Positions 34,045 to 42,478 of a stretch of 64,000 bases of DNA are shown here, piece by piece (position 1 is the stretch's first letter; each line of letters starts with the position of its first letter). The notes under the pieces were generated by a model, which worked only from the letters and a program-made list of their open reading frames with translations, was not told the DNA's origin and searched no databases. This DNA comes from Thalassotalea_H sp040779345 (GTDB lineage: Bacteria > Pseudomonadota > Gammaproteobacteria > Enterobacterales > Alteromonadaceae): assembly GCA_040779345.1 (NCBI GenBank), contig JBFONU010000008.1, positions 130,682-194,681 on the forward strand, read 5' to 3'. The translations under genes and the position numbers were made by a program.

Positions 34045-36615
34045 CTAGTTAAACGTCAATTCACCATTTTCTATCGCGACGCTAATTTTATCCCCTGAAG
34101 AAAATTCATTAGACAATATTTTATTGGCTAATGGGTTTTCTATCATTTGCTGAATAGATCGTTTTAAAGGTCTAGCACCAAATAAAGGGTCAAAACCTGC
34201 TTCTGAAATTAACGCTAGGGCTTCTTCAGAAACAGTTAACTCAATTCCTCTATCGGCAATCCGACTGGCTAACGAAGAAATTTGAATAGCAGCGATTTCT
34301 TGTATTTGTTCAGACAGTAAAGGATGAAAAACTACTGACTCATCAACCCTATTTATAAATTCAGGTTTAAAATTTTTGCTCACTTCTAACATCACTTGCG
34401 CTTTCATCGCTTGGTATTGACTATCATCATTAAAACTTTGAATCACATCTGAGCCAATATTCGACGTCATAATGACAACCGTATTTCTAAAGTCTACCGT
34501 ACGCCCTTGGCCATCGGTTAAGCGACCGTCATCTAATACTTGCAGTAAAATATTAAACACATCAGGGTGAGCTTTCTCAATTTCATCTAACAAAATCACC
34601 GAGTAAGGTTTACGTCTCACCGCTTCCGTCAAATAGCCCCCTTCTTCATAACCTACATAACCTGGAGGTGCTCCGACCAAACGAGCAACAGAATGTTTTT
34701 CCATAAATTCAGACATATCTACGCGAATTAAAGCGTCTTCACTATCAAACATAAAATGCGCTAACGCTTTGGTCAACTCAGTTTTACCTACCCCTGTTGG
34801 GCCTAAAAACAAGAATGAACCTATCGGTTGGTTTGGATCGGAAAGCCCGGCACGAGAGCGTCTTATCGCATTTGACACACAAACTACCGCTTCTGACTGC
34901 CCGATAACACGTCGATGTAAGTTATTTTCCATTTGTAATAACTTATCCCGTTCGCCTTCAAGCATTTTTGACACTGGAATACCCGTTGAGCGACTAAGAA
35001 CGTCGGCAATTTCAACATCGGTGACTTTATTTTTTAACAAACTCATTTCTTGCATTTCTGCTTGAGTTGCTAAGTCTAGCTGTTTTTCTAATTCGGGGAT
35101 CCGACTATATTGTAGCTCTGCCATGCGGTTTAAGTCACCGCTTCGTCGCGCTGCATCAAGCTCAAGTCTAGCATGTTCTAAATCCGTTTTTATCGCTTGC
35201 GTGCCATGAATGGCTGCCTTTTCAGACGTCCAAACTTCATCAAGTTCATAATATTCATTTTCTAATTCAGTTAACTGCTCAGCGATTAAGGCTGAACGCT
35301 TTAATGAGGAATCATCGGTATCATCTTCTAATGATTTTTGCTCAAGCTTTAATTGAATAATTTTTCTATCAAGTTTATCTAAGACTTCTGGCTTTGAATC
35401 CATTTGAAGTCGAATACTCGATGCCGACTCATCTATTAAATCAATTGCTTTATCAGGCAGTTGTCTGTCACTGATGTAACGATGTGACAATGTCGCCGCC
35501 GCAACAATTGCTGGATCAGTAATTTCAACATTATGGTGTAATTCATAGCGCTCTTTTAACCCACGTAAAATAGCGATAGTGTCTTCAACACTTGGCTCAT
35601 CAACTAATACTTTTTGAAAACGACGCTCAAGCGCTGCATCTTTTTCAATATATTGGCGATATTCATCGAGTGTCGTTGCGCCAACACAATGTAAATCACC
35701 CCGAGCAAGTGCTGGTTTTAGCATGTTACCGGCATCCATAGCGCCGTCGGTTTTGCCTGCGCCAACCATGGTATGTAATTCATCAATAAATAAAATCACT
35801 TGCCCTTCTTCTTTAGCAAGCTCATTTAGTACGGCCTTTAAGCGCTCTTCAAATTCACCACGATATTTAGCGCCAGCAACCAACGCCCCCATATCGAGTG
35901 ATAACACACGTTTGTTTTTTAAGCCTTCTGGCACTTCATGATCGACAATACGTTGCGCTAACCCCTCAGCAATTGCTGTTTTACCCACGCCAGGTTGACC
36001 AATAAGTACGGGGTTATTTTTAGTGCGGCGTTGTAATACTTGAATGGTTCGTCTAATTTCATCATCACGGCCAATAACAGGATCTAATTTCCCTTGTTCA
36101 GCTCGCTCTGTTAGATCAACAGTAAATTTATCAAGAGCTTGACGTACATCTTCGGCATTTTGAGCATCAACTTTTTGTCCGCCTCGCACATGCTCAATAG
36201 CATCTTTAATTCGTTGTTCAGTTGCCCCAAGCGATTTTAATATTTGTCCAAGTTTACCTTTATCTTCAAGGGCAGCCAGTAAAAATATTTCTGAGGAGAT
36301 AAACTTATCACCTAATTTTTGCGCATATTTATCACAAAGATTAAGTAAATTTCCCATGGCTGAAGACAATTGAACGTCGCCACCAGCACCAGAAACTTGT
36401 GCTAAGCCACTTATAATGGTTTCAACTTGGCTTCTTAAAGAGTAAACATCGACACCCGCACTTTTTAATAACGCTAGCGTACTACCATTGTTTTGGTTTA
36501 ATAACGCTAACATTAAATGAGCAGGTTCAATGAATTGATGATCTTTCCCTAATGCAATTGATTGTGCATCAGAAATAGCTTCTTGAAATGTTTGAGTAAA
36601 ACGGTCTAAACGCAT
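34045..36615 (-). CDS. clpB: ATP-dependent chaperone ClpB
   Basis: Hexameric disaggregase that works with DnaK. The 856 residues show an N-domain (about 1-145), NBD1 with Walker A GQPGVGKT and Walker B FIDELH, the long middle coiled-coil domain (about 400-530), NBD2 with GPTGVGKTELTK and LLDEIEKAHPD, and a C-terminal GARPLKR sensor. AGGAGAAAA precedes the ATG. A heat-shock promoter lies upstream. Confidence 0.98.
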   Translation of the reverse strand: MRLDRFTQTFQEAISDAQSIALGKDHQFIEPAHLMLALLNQNNGSTLALLKSAGVDVYSLRSQVETIISGLAQVSGAGGDVQLSSAMGNLLNLCDKYAQKLGDKFISSEIFLLAALEDKGKLGQILKSLGATEQRIKDAIEHVRGGQKVDAQNAEDVRQALDKFTVDLTERAEQGKLDPVIGRDDEIRRTIQVLQRRTKNNPVLIGQPGVGKTAIAEGLAQRIVDHEVPEGLKNKRVLSLDMGALVAGAKYRGEFEERLKAVLNELAKEEGQVILFIDELHTMVGAGKTDGAMDAGNMLKPALARGDLHCVGATTLDEYRQYIEKDAALERRFQKVLVDEPSVEDTIAILRGLKERYELHHNVEITDPAIVAAATLSHRYISDRQLPDKAIDLIDESASSIRLQMDSKPEVLDKLDRKIIQLKLEQKSLEDDTDDSSLKRSALIAEQLTELENEYYELDEVWTSEKAAIHGTQAIKTDLEHARLELDAARRSGDLNRMAELQYSRIPELEKQLDLATQAEMQEMSLLKNKVTDVEIADVLSRSTGIPVSKMLEGERDKLLQMENNLHRRVIGQSEAVVCVSNAIRRSRAGLSDPNQPIGSFLFLGPTGVGKTELTKALAHFMFDSEDALIRVDMSEFMEKHSVARLVGAPPGYVGYEEGGYLTEAVRRKPYSVILLDEIEKAHPDVFNILLQVLDDGRLTDGQGRTVDFRNTVVIMTSNIGSDVIQSFNDDSQYQAMKAQVMLEVSKNFKPEFINRVDESVVFHPLLSEQIQEIAAIQISSLASRIADRGIELTVSEEALALISEAGFDPLFGARPLKRSIQQMIENPLANKILSNEFSSGDKISVAIENGELTFN

Positions 36616-36671
36616 AAATTTTCTCCTACAGCCATATCACTGGACTTACGATTTAATATCACTTAAAACTT

Positions 36672-36695
36672 ATGGGCTTTTTGAAAAAATTCAAG
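36672..36695 (-). promoter_or_regulatory. Sigma-32 (RpoH) heat-shock promoter of clpB
   Basis: On the minus strand a perfect -35 CTTGAA (36690-36695) is followed after 13 bases by CCCAT (36672-36676, in GCCCATAAG). This matches the RpoH consensus CTTGAA-N13/14-CCCATnT closely. It lies about 57 bases upstream of the clpB ATG. Confidence 0.88.
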
Positions 36696-36842
36696 TGCTT
36701 TTAGCAGTTAATCAGCACAAGCTTGATGTTCATCAAGTATTTGTGATGTCATTTTCCTCAGTTATTTTGGCTAGGCTCAGTGGTTAAAATCGTCACTTGT
36801 ATAAGAAAAGGTATCAAGCTTAGCAAATATTTATAATAAGAC

Positions 36843-37658
36843 TTATTTGATACAAATAATGGCAGCCATCCGGCCCGTGGTATGTGCTTTTCGGTAGGAG
36901 TAATATCGCTCATTCATCGAATAAGTACAGCCTGAGTTAAGTGAAATATGAGTAACCCCATGCTGCGTTAACATCATAACGGCTATTTGTTGCAGATCAG
37001 CTAACCATTTTCCCTTTTTATTCGCTTTAAACGCCACTGAAAACCCTGGGTTTAGTTGCTCAAATTGAGTTTTTACTTCATTACCTACCTCAAAATATGC
37101 TTGTGTAATACACGGCCCCAACCATGCATAGATATCTTTGTTATCCGTTAGCATTTTAGTTAATGTTTCATCAATGATCCCAGCAGATAATGGCCGCCAA
37201 CCAGCATGAATAGCAGCAATCTCAGTTCCTACTTTATTTGCTAATAAAATGGGCAAACAATCAGCGGTCATAATAGCGAGTGCAAGCTTGGGAACACGAG
37301 TAATTATGGCATCGGCCTGCAAAGGCACATCACTTATCTTATCAAGTATAACCACATTACTGCCATGAACTTGTTCAAGCCACTGAATGCTGCTGTGTTG
37401 TGGCAGATAACTCAACAAACATTGTCTATTTTTCGACACTTGAATAGCTTCATCACCAACATGCAACCCTAGATTAAACTCATCAAATGGAGCCATTTTT
37501 TGGGCGTTTTGATCTAATAAAAGCTGATCTTGAGCTATTTTGACCGGTGATAAACGTGTCGTTTGAAATGCCTGTATCGTTTCAACAGGCAATGCAACAT
37601 CATCAAATGCTGACTTTTTTTCTCTAAAAAATGCGTTGTTAATAGTCTGGCTGTTCAT
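36843..37658 (-). CDS. pgeF: YfiH-family purine nucleoside phosphorylase / multicopper-like protein
   Basis: A 271-residue protein of the YfiH/LACC1/PgeF family. Members have been reported to act on purine nucleosides and, as PgeF, to edit peptidoglycan precursors with misplaced L-Ser. Conserved segments are WLEQVHGSNVV (first His), ADAIIT, MTADCLPILL (Cys), AIHAGWRPL (second His) and WLGPCITQAYFEVG. Its start overlaps the rluD end by 20 bases, so translation is coupled. The rluD-pgeF-clpB order is conserved in gammaproteobacteria. Confidence 0.93.
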   Translation of the reverse strand: MNSQTINNAFFREKKSAFDDVALPVETIQAFQTTRLSPVKIAQDQLLLDQNAQKMAPFDEFNLGLHVGDEAIQVSKNRQCLLSYLPQHSSIQWLEQVHGSNVVILDKISDVPLQADAIITRVPKLALAIMTADCLPILLANKVGTEIAAIHAGWRPLSAGIIDETLTKMLTDNKDIYAWLGPCITQAYFEVGNEVKTQFEQLNPGFSVAFKANKKGKWLADLQQIAVMMLTQHGVTHISLNSGCTYSMNERYYSYRKAHTTGRMAAIICIK

Positions 37659-38613
37659 TCAACTTAGAGTCTTCACGAAGAATATTGGTTAATGCCACCA
37701 TATCTTCAGGGATCTCAGCATGCCAAGTCATTTGTTCACCGGTAATAGGATGAAACAACGATAACATTGCTGCATGTAGGGCTTGGCGTTTAAAGTTTTT
37801 CAACACTTCCCTTAATTCTGCCGTCGCATTTTTAGGCGGCCTTGGTCGACCACCATACACAGGATCACCCACTAGTGGGTGAGTAATATGCGCCATATGA
37901 ACACGAATTTGATGGGTTCGCCCTGTTTCTAAACGTAAACGTAAACGCGTATGCAAACGAAACTTTTCCATCACTCGATAATGAGTAACTGACGGGCGAC
38001 CTGAAAAAGTCACGGCCATATGAGTTCGTTTAGTTGCGTGACGACCAATGGGCTCATCAACTAAACCACCCGCTGTCATCACACCACTCGCTATCGCTTC
38101 ATACTCTCGAGTAATTTCACGGGCTTGTAATGACTCAACTAAATTCGTTTGTGCAGCAATTGTTTTTGCAACAACCATTAAACCTGTAGTGTCTTTATCA
38201 AGGCGGTGAACAATCCCCGCACGAGGAACAACATCAACTTGTGGGCAATGATGAAGCAATGCATTAAGCACAGTGCCATCTGGATTACCTGCACCTGGAT
38301 GAACAACTAAACCCGCTGGTTTGTTGATCACTAGAATATCATCATCTTCGTAAACGATATTCAAAGCGATATTTTGTGGCTTAAAGCGCTCTTCTGCCTC
38401 AACTTGCGTTTCGATAGTTATTGTTTCACCACCATACATTTTTTCACGCGCTTTAGTTAAAACATCGCCATTGACTTTAACGTGTCCAGCTAATATCCAT
38501 TCTTTTAAACGCGAACGAGAATATTCAGGGAACATTTCAGCAATTGTTTGGTCGAATCGCTTACCTAAACATGATTGTGGAACTATATCTTTGTGTTGAA
38601 TTATTTCAGCCAT
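37639..38613 (-). CDS. rluD: 23S rRNA pseudouridine(1911/1915/1917) synthase
   Basis: Modifies helix 69 of 23S rRNA. The 324 residues comprise an N-terminal S4 RNA-binding domain (RLKEWILAGHVKVNG) and an RluA-type catalytic domain with GIVHRLDKDTTGLMVVAK, whose Asp is catalytic, plus LETGRTHQIRVHMAH and HPLVGDPVYGG. Divergent from bamD, a context conserved from E. coli onward. Confidence 0.97.
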   Translation of the reverse strand: MAEIIQHKDIVPQSCLGKRFDQTIAEMFPEYSRSRLKEWILAGHVKVNGDVLTKAREKMYGGETITIETQVEAEERFKPQNIALNIVYEDDDILVINKPAGLVVHPGAGNPDGTVLNALLHHCPQVDVVPRAGIVHRLDKDTTGLMVVAKTIAAQTNLVESLQAREITREYEAIASGVMTAGGLVDEPIGRHATKRTHMAVTFSGRPSVTHYRVMEKFRLHTRLRLRLETGRTHQIRVHMAHITHPLVGDPVYGGRPRPPKNATAELREVLKNFKRQALHAAMLSLFHPITGEQMTWHAEIPEDMVALTNILREDSKLNEQPDY

Positions 38614-38807
38614 TAAAATCTCTATTAATTAGCACTGTGCAAGGTTTGATTGCTAGGTTAGAATGCCAATGCGTATTTTACCTGTTTGGATAATCAATTA
38701 CACCAAATAATTACATTAGGTAAATGAAAACAAGTAAACATTTAATTTTAACGAACATACTAATGAGCCAAACGAGTTAGTATTATAACGTAGTGATACC
38801 AAGGTCT

Positions 38808-39572
38808 ATGGACAAACTGATATTTAAAACAATTTTTTTAGTGCTTTTTTTAACTTTAGCTGGCTGTTCTTCTTCTGACGAAAGTGAACTAGATAAAATA
38901 CCAGATAAATCAGCCCAAGCATTATTTACCGATGCCCGTGCGGCATTAGATAGCGGCTTATATAAAAAAGCTATTCAAATACTTTCAGCGATTGATTCAC
39001 GTTTTCCATTCGGTCCAATTTCACACCAAGTGCAATTAGATTTAATTTATGGCTATTATAAAAGTGGCGATTCTGCTCAAGGCATTGCTTTAGCTGATAG
39101 ATTTTTACGTTTGAATCCTAACCATGCAAATCTTGATTATATTTATTATATGCGTGCGTTGATCAATCTATCCACCGAAGAAAATCTTTTCCAAGATCTT
39201 GCAGGTATTGATCGTTCAGACCGAGATCCTACAGGTTCACGTGATGCTTTTAATGATTTAAAAACCATTATTTCTGATCATCCGCAAAGTAAATATGCAG
39301 CCGATGCCAGAAAACGCATGATTGGAATTAAATCACGTTTGGCGCAATATGAGTTATCTGTTGCACGCTTTTATTTAAAACGTGAAGCTTATGCATCAGC
39401 CGCAAATCGTGGTAGATATATTGTTAAATACTTTTCTCCTAGTCATGAAGTTGAGCAAGCTTTAGAAATAATGATTGAGTGTTACGATAAGATGGGCTTA
39501 GCTGATTTAAAAGGTAATGCTAGACAAGTATTAGCAGCTAATTACCCAAATAATAAAATGATTAGTGACTAG
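38808..39572 (+). CDS. bamD: Outer membrane assembly lipoprotein BamD
   Basis: Essential BAM-complex lipoprotein that contacts the BamA POTRA domains. ATG 38808 gives 254 residues with a signal ending in the lipobox LAGC, then five TPR-like repeats (ALFTDARAALDSGLYKKAIQIL, RFPFGPISHQVQLDLIYGYYKSG, DPTGSRDAFNDLKTII). An in-frame GTG at 38793 would add five residues, but it follows a likely -10 box (TATAAC) and is less plausible. A bidirectional terminator follows. Confidence 0.95.
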   Translation: MDKLIFKTIFLVLFLTLAGCSSSDESELDKIPDKSAQALFTDARAALDSGLYKKAIQILSAIDSRFPFGPISHQVQLDLIYGYYKSGDSAQGIALADRFLRLNPNHANLDYIYYMRALINLSTEENLFQDLAGIDRSDRDPTGSRDAFNDLKTIISDHPQSKYAADARKRMIGIKSRLAQYELSVARFYLKREAYASAANRGRYIVKYFSPSHEVEQALEIMIECYDKMGLADLKGNARQVLAANYPNNKMISD

Positions 39573-39592
39573 TTACTCACTCATCAAACAAC

Positions 39593-39626
39593 AAAAAATG
39601 GCGACTCAGTGAGTCGCCATTTTTTA
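39593..39626. terminator. Bidirectional terminator between bamD and glnB
   Basis: ATGGCGACTC (39598-39607) and GAGTCGCCAT (39611-39620) form a perfect 10-base stem with a 3-base AGT loop, flanked by A6 and T6. It serves convergent bamD (plus) and glnB (minus). Confidence 0.93.
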
Positions 39627-39648
39627 TTCATAATATCTAGCGTATTGA

Positions 39649-39987
39649 TTAAATAGCTTCGGCGTCTTCTTCACCGGTACGAATTCTAATTACTCGTTCA
39701 ACATCGGTTATAAAAATTTTACCATCGCCAATTTTACCGGTTTGTGCGGTGTTCATAATAACTTCAATGCAACGTTCAACCGTTTCAGCTTTCACAACAA
39801 TTTCTAACTTAGCTTTAGGTAAAAAATCAACCATGTACTCTGCGCCACGATAAAGCTCAGTATGTCCTTTTTGTCGACCAAAACCCTTCACTTCAGACAC
39901 TGTCATTCCCGTAATGCCAATTTCCCCTAGTGCTTCTCTTACATCATCTAATTTAAACGGTTTAATAATGGCTTCAATTTTTTTCAT
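39649..39987 (-). CDS. glnB: Nitrogen regulatory protein P-II
   Basis: Trimeric signal protein that senses 2-oxoglutarate and ATP/ADP and is uridylylated according to glutamine. ATG 39987 gives the canonical 112 residues starting MKKIEAIIKPFKLDDVREAL; upstream in-frame ATG/TTG codons would add unneeded residues. The T-loop GRQKGHTELYRGAEYMVDF carries the uridylylation Tyr51, and the C-terminal VIRIRTGE is intact. It most resembles GlnB rather than GlnK; no amtB is nearby. Divergent from nadE. Confidence 0.95.
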   Translation of the reverse strand: MKKIEAIIKPFKLDDVREALGEIGITGMTVSEVKGFGRQKGHTELYRGAEYMVDFLPKAKLEIVVKAETVERCIEVIMNTAQTGKIGDGKIFITDVERVIRIRTGEEDAEAI

Positions 39988-40152
39988 GATATGGCTCATC
40001 AATAATTAACAACAGCAGATATTGCTATTGTACACAATTGATTATAGAAATAAATTCTAAGTTCAACTAATAAAGTTTATCCATTGTTTTTAAGAGTTTG
40101 TTACACTATCAGGGGATTATTTAACACGCTTGTAAATGCGATAGGAAAAAAA

Positions 40153-40983
40153 ATGCTCGAGCAAGATATCATTAAAGAAATGAAGGTATTACCAAAAATT
40201 GATGTTGATTTTGAAATTACTCGACGAATTAGTTTTATCAAAAAGCAATTGCTCAATTCTGGATTATCAACTCTTGTGCTTGGAATTAGCGGCGGTGTCG
40301 ACTCATCAACTTGCGGAAAACTCGCTCAACTTGCGGTTAATGAGCTTAACGAAACCACGAATAATAACTACCAATTTATTGCCGTCAGATTGCCCTACGA
40401 CGTGCAAGCAGACGAACAAGATGCTCAATTAGCTGTTGAATTTATTCAGCCTTCGCATTGTTTAACCACCAATGTTTTAGCCGGTGCAAACGGTATTCAT
40501 CAATCGGCGGTTGACGCCTTACAAAGTGAAAACTTACTCAATATAGATGACGCACAAATAGATTTTTCCAAAGGTAATGTCAAAGCAAGAACCCGTATGA
40601 CAATGCAATATCATATTGCTGGAATGTTAAATGGCTTAGTCATTGGCACAGATCACTCAGCTGAAAACATCACAGGTTTTTTTACTAAGTGGGGAGATGG
40701 CGCTTGCGACTTAGCCCCATTATTTGGTTTATCAAAACGACAAGTAAGAGCAATAGCTAAAGCACTCGGCGCTCCTGAGCAGTTAATTAACAAAGCCCCA
40801 ACCGCTGATTTAGAAGAGCTAGATCCTGGTAAAACAGACGAAGATGCCCTTGGCATGACTTACGATCAGCTGGATGATTTTCTTGAAGGAAAAGCTGTGG
40901 CCCCTGAGGTATTAAAAACAATTATTAGCATTTATCAACGCACTCAACATAAACGCTTACCTATTCCAACAATTTATGATTGA
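40153..40983 (+). CDS. nadE: Ammonia-dependent NAD+ synthetase
   Basis: Last step of NAD synthesis, amidating nicotinate adenine dinucleotide. ATG 40153 with AGGA about 7 bases upstream gives 276 residues, like the short E. coli enzyme; the frame runs further upstream without a plausible start. The PP-loop LGISGGVDSSTCGKLA and VIGTDHSAENITGFFTKWGDGACDLAPLFGL are characteristic. There is no N-terminal glutaminase domain, so NH3 is used directly. The gene is divergent from glnB. Confidence 0.96.
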   Translation: MLEQDIIKEMKVLPKIDVDFEITRRISFIKKQLLNSGLSTLVLGISGGVDSSTCGKLAQLAVNELNETTNNNYQFIAVRLPYDVQADEQDAQLAVEFIQPSHCLTTNVLAGANGIHQSAVDALQSENLLNIDDAQIDFSKGNVKARTRMTMQYHIAGMLNGLVIGTDHSAENITGFFTKWGDGACDLAPLFGLSKRQVRAIAKALGAPEQLINKAPTADLEELDPGKTDEDALGMTYDQLDDFLEGKAVAPEVLKTIISIYQRTQHKRLPIPTIYD

Positions 40984-41077
40984 TCACCATTTAATTAGTA
41001 GAGTAGTAAAAAGGTAAAAATTTACTCGCAATAATTGCGTTTCATCACTATACCTACTCTACGTTTATTTTTCATGG

Positions 41078-41650
41078 ATGATGAATAAAATGATCAAGAC
41101 TAACGGATTCACCTTAATTGAAGTGCTCGTTGCGCTTGCTATTTTAACCTCGCTAATTGCTATTGGTATTCCTAGCCTCATTGATTTTACGGTAAAAATA
41201 AAAGTCGACAATGAAATATCACACCTCTACCGATTACTGTTAACCGCCAGAAATTACGCGATAAATACCGGAAAACCAACGACTCTTTGCCCGTTAGGAG
41301 ATACCAACCAATGTTCTGATGATTGGAGCAAATCGTTATATGTCTTTACCGACCCTAATGACAACAAGCTGTTTGAACCTAACAATAATGAACAAGTTAT
41401 TATGATGAAAGCTGCGATTCCCCAACAAGATAAATTACAATACGGAAAAAATAGAATAGGGGTAACTTATACCTCTACGGGCCATTTGTCAGGCTGGGGA
41501 CAAAACGGAACCTTTAAATATTGCCCTAAAAGTCATGCAAATAAGTCCAGAGGGATTATTGTTGCGACTTCTGGTCGAGTATACAAATCTTATCAAAGCA
41601 GTACAGGTAAAGAAAAAAACAGAAGCGGCACAGTAATTATTTGTAAGTGA
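41078..41650 (+). CDS. GspH/FimT-family pseudopilin (copy 1)
   Basis: A 190-residue type IV pilin-like protein. A very short leader precedes the prepilin peptidase motif G-FTLIEVLVALAIL, which also forms the N-terminal helix. The globular part has cysteines in TLCPLGDTNQC and FKYCPKSHA and a C-terminal VIICK, as in GspH/FimT minor pseudopilins. Three possible ATGs (41078, 41081, 41090) leave the leader at 6-10 residues. It stands next to a paralog, away from any recognisable pil or gsp cluster. Confidence 0.85.
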   Translation: MMNKMIKTNGFTLIEVLVALAILTSLIAIGIPSLIDFTVKIKVDNEISHLYRLLLTARNYAINTGKPTTLCPLGDTNQCSDDWSKSLYVFTDPNDNKLFEPNNNEQVIMMKAAIPQQDKLQYGKNRIGVTYTSTGHLSGWGQNGTFKYCPKSHANKSRGIIVATSGRVYKSYQSSTGKEKNRSGTVIICK

Positions 41651-41743
41651 TAACACACAAGAACAATAAATTAGATTGGCTGAAAAGTGTAATCAGTGGT
41701 ATAACTTAGAATAGGCCGTTTTAAGAAAAAACGTTGTAGTATT

Positions 41744-42325
41744 ATGGTAGCTTACAAAAGAAAATTAAAGTTAAAACATAAATATCAAGGATTTACATTA
41801 GTTGAATTATTAATTAGTGTTTCAATTCTTGCTGTTTTAATGGCCGTAGCCTTACCCAATTTAAATAACTTTTTAGTTAAATCACGTGTTGATAATGAAA
41901 TTTCAGAATTACATCGACTCATATTAACCGCAAGAAACGCCGCTATTAATAGTGGCAGAAATGTCACTTTGTGCCCACTCACACCACAAAATACTTGCGG
42001 TAATAACTGGAAAAATGAACTCTCTGTTTTTACAAATGTAGACAACACCGCCACATTTGATCCAAACAATGAAGAACTTATCAAAACTAAAGCAAAAGTA
42101 TCAGACAGCGACACCCTAAAATTAAATCAAAATACCTTCGTGTATTCACCGACAGGTAGATTATTAAGTGGCAATAATAGTGTTTTTACTTATTGTCCTA
42201 AAGATCACTCAACATTAGCGAGGGGTCTTAACATTTCACTTTCTGGTAGAGTCTATGCGAGTCAAGATACTGATAACGATGATAAAGATGAAGATAGAAG
42301 TGGTAACGAATTTAGCTGCAACTAA
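41744..42325 (+). CDS. GspH/FimT-family pseudopilin (copy 2)
   Basis: A 193-residue paralog of the preceding gene. It has a longer basic leader (MVAYKRKLKLKHKYQG) before FTLVELLISVSILAVLMAVALP. The shared pattern SRVDNEISELHRLILTARNAAINSG, TLCPLTPQNTC and YCPKDHS shows it arose by tandem duplication. The tail is unusually acidic (DTDNDDKDEDRSG). It probably primes or caps a type IV pilus or secretion pseudopilus assembled from genes elsewhere. Confidence 0.85.
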   Translation: MVAYKRKLKLKHKYQGFTLVELLISVSILAVLMAVALPNLNNFLVKSRVDNEISELHRLILTARNAAINSGRNVTLCPLTPQNTCGNNWKNELSVFTNVDNTATFDPNNEELIKTKAKVSDSDTLKLNQNTFVYSPTGRLLSGNNSVFTYCPKDHSTLARGLNISLSGRVYASQDTDNDDKDEDRSGNEFSCN

Positions 42326-42478
42326 TTATATTGATTATTATTAACTGCTCCCCATATATTCCATAATTAAAAATTCCACTTAACATGCGTTCTAAATTAT
42401 GATTTCTGTCAATAATTTCGATTGCTCAATTAATTCAGTTTTATATACTAACCACCCCAATACAAAAATAATTATAAG

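Noticed and set aside
40084..40152. N-terminal extension of NadE
   Set aside because: Family length and AGGA spacing both point to ATG 40153; the extension has no plausible start codon context.
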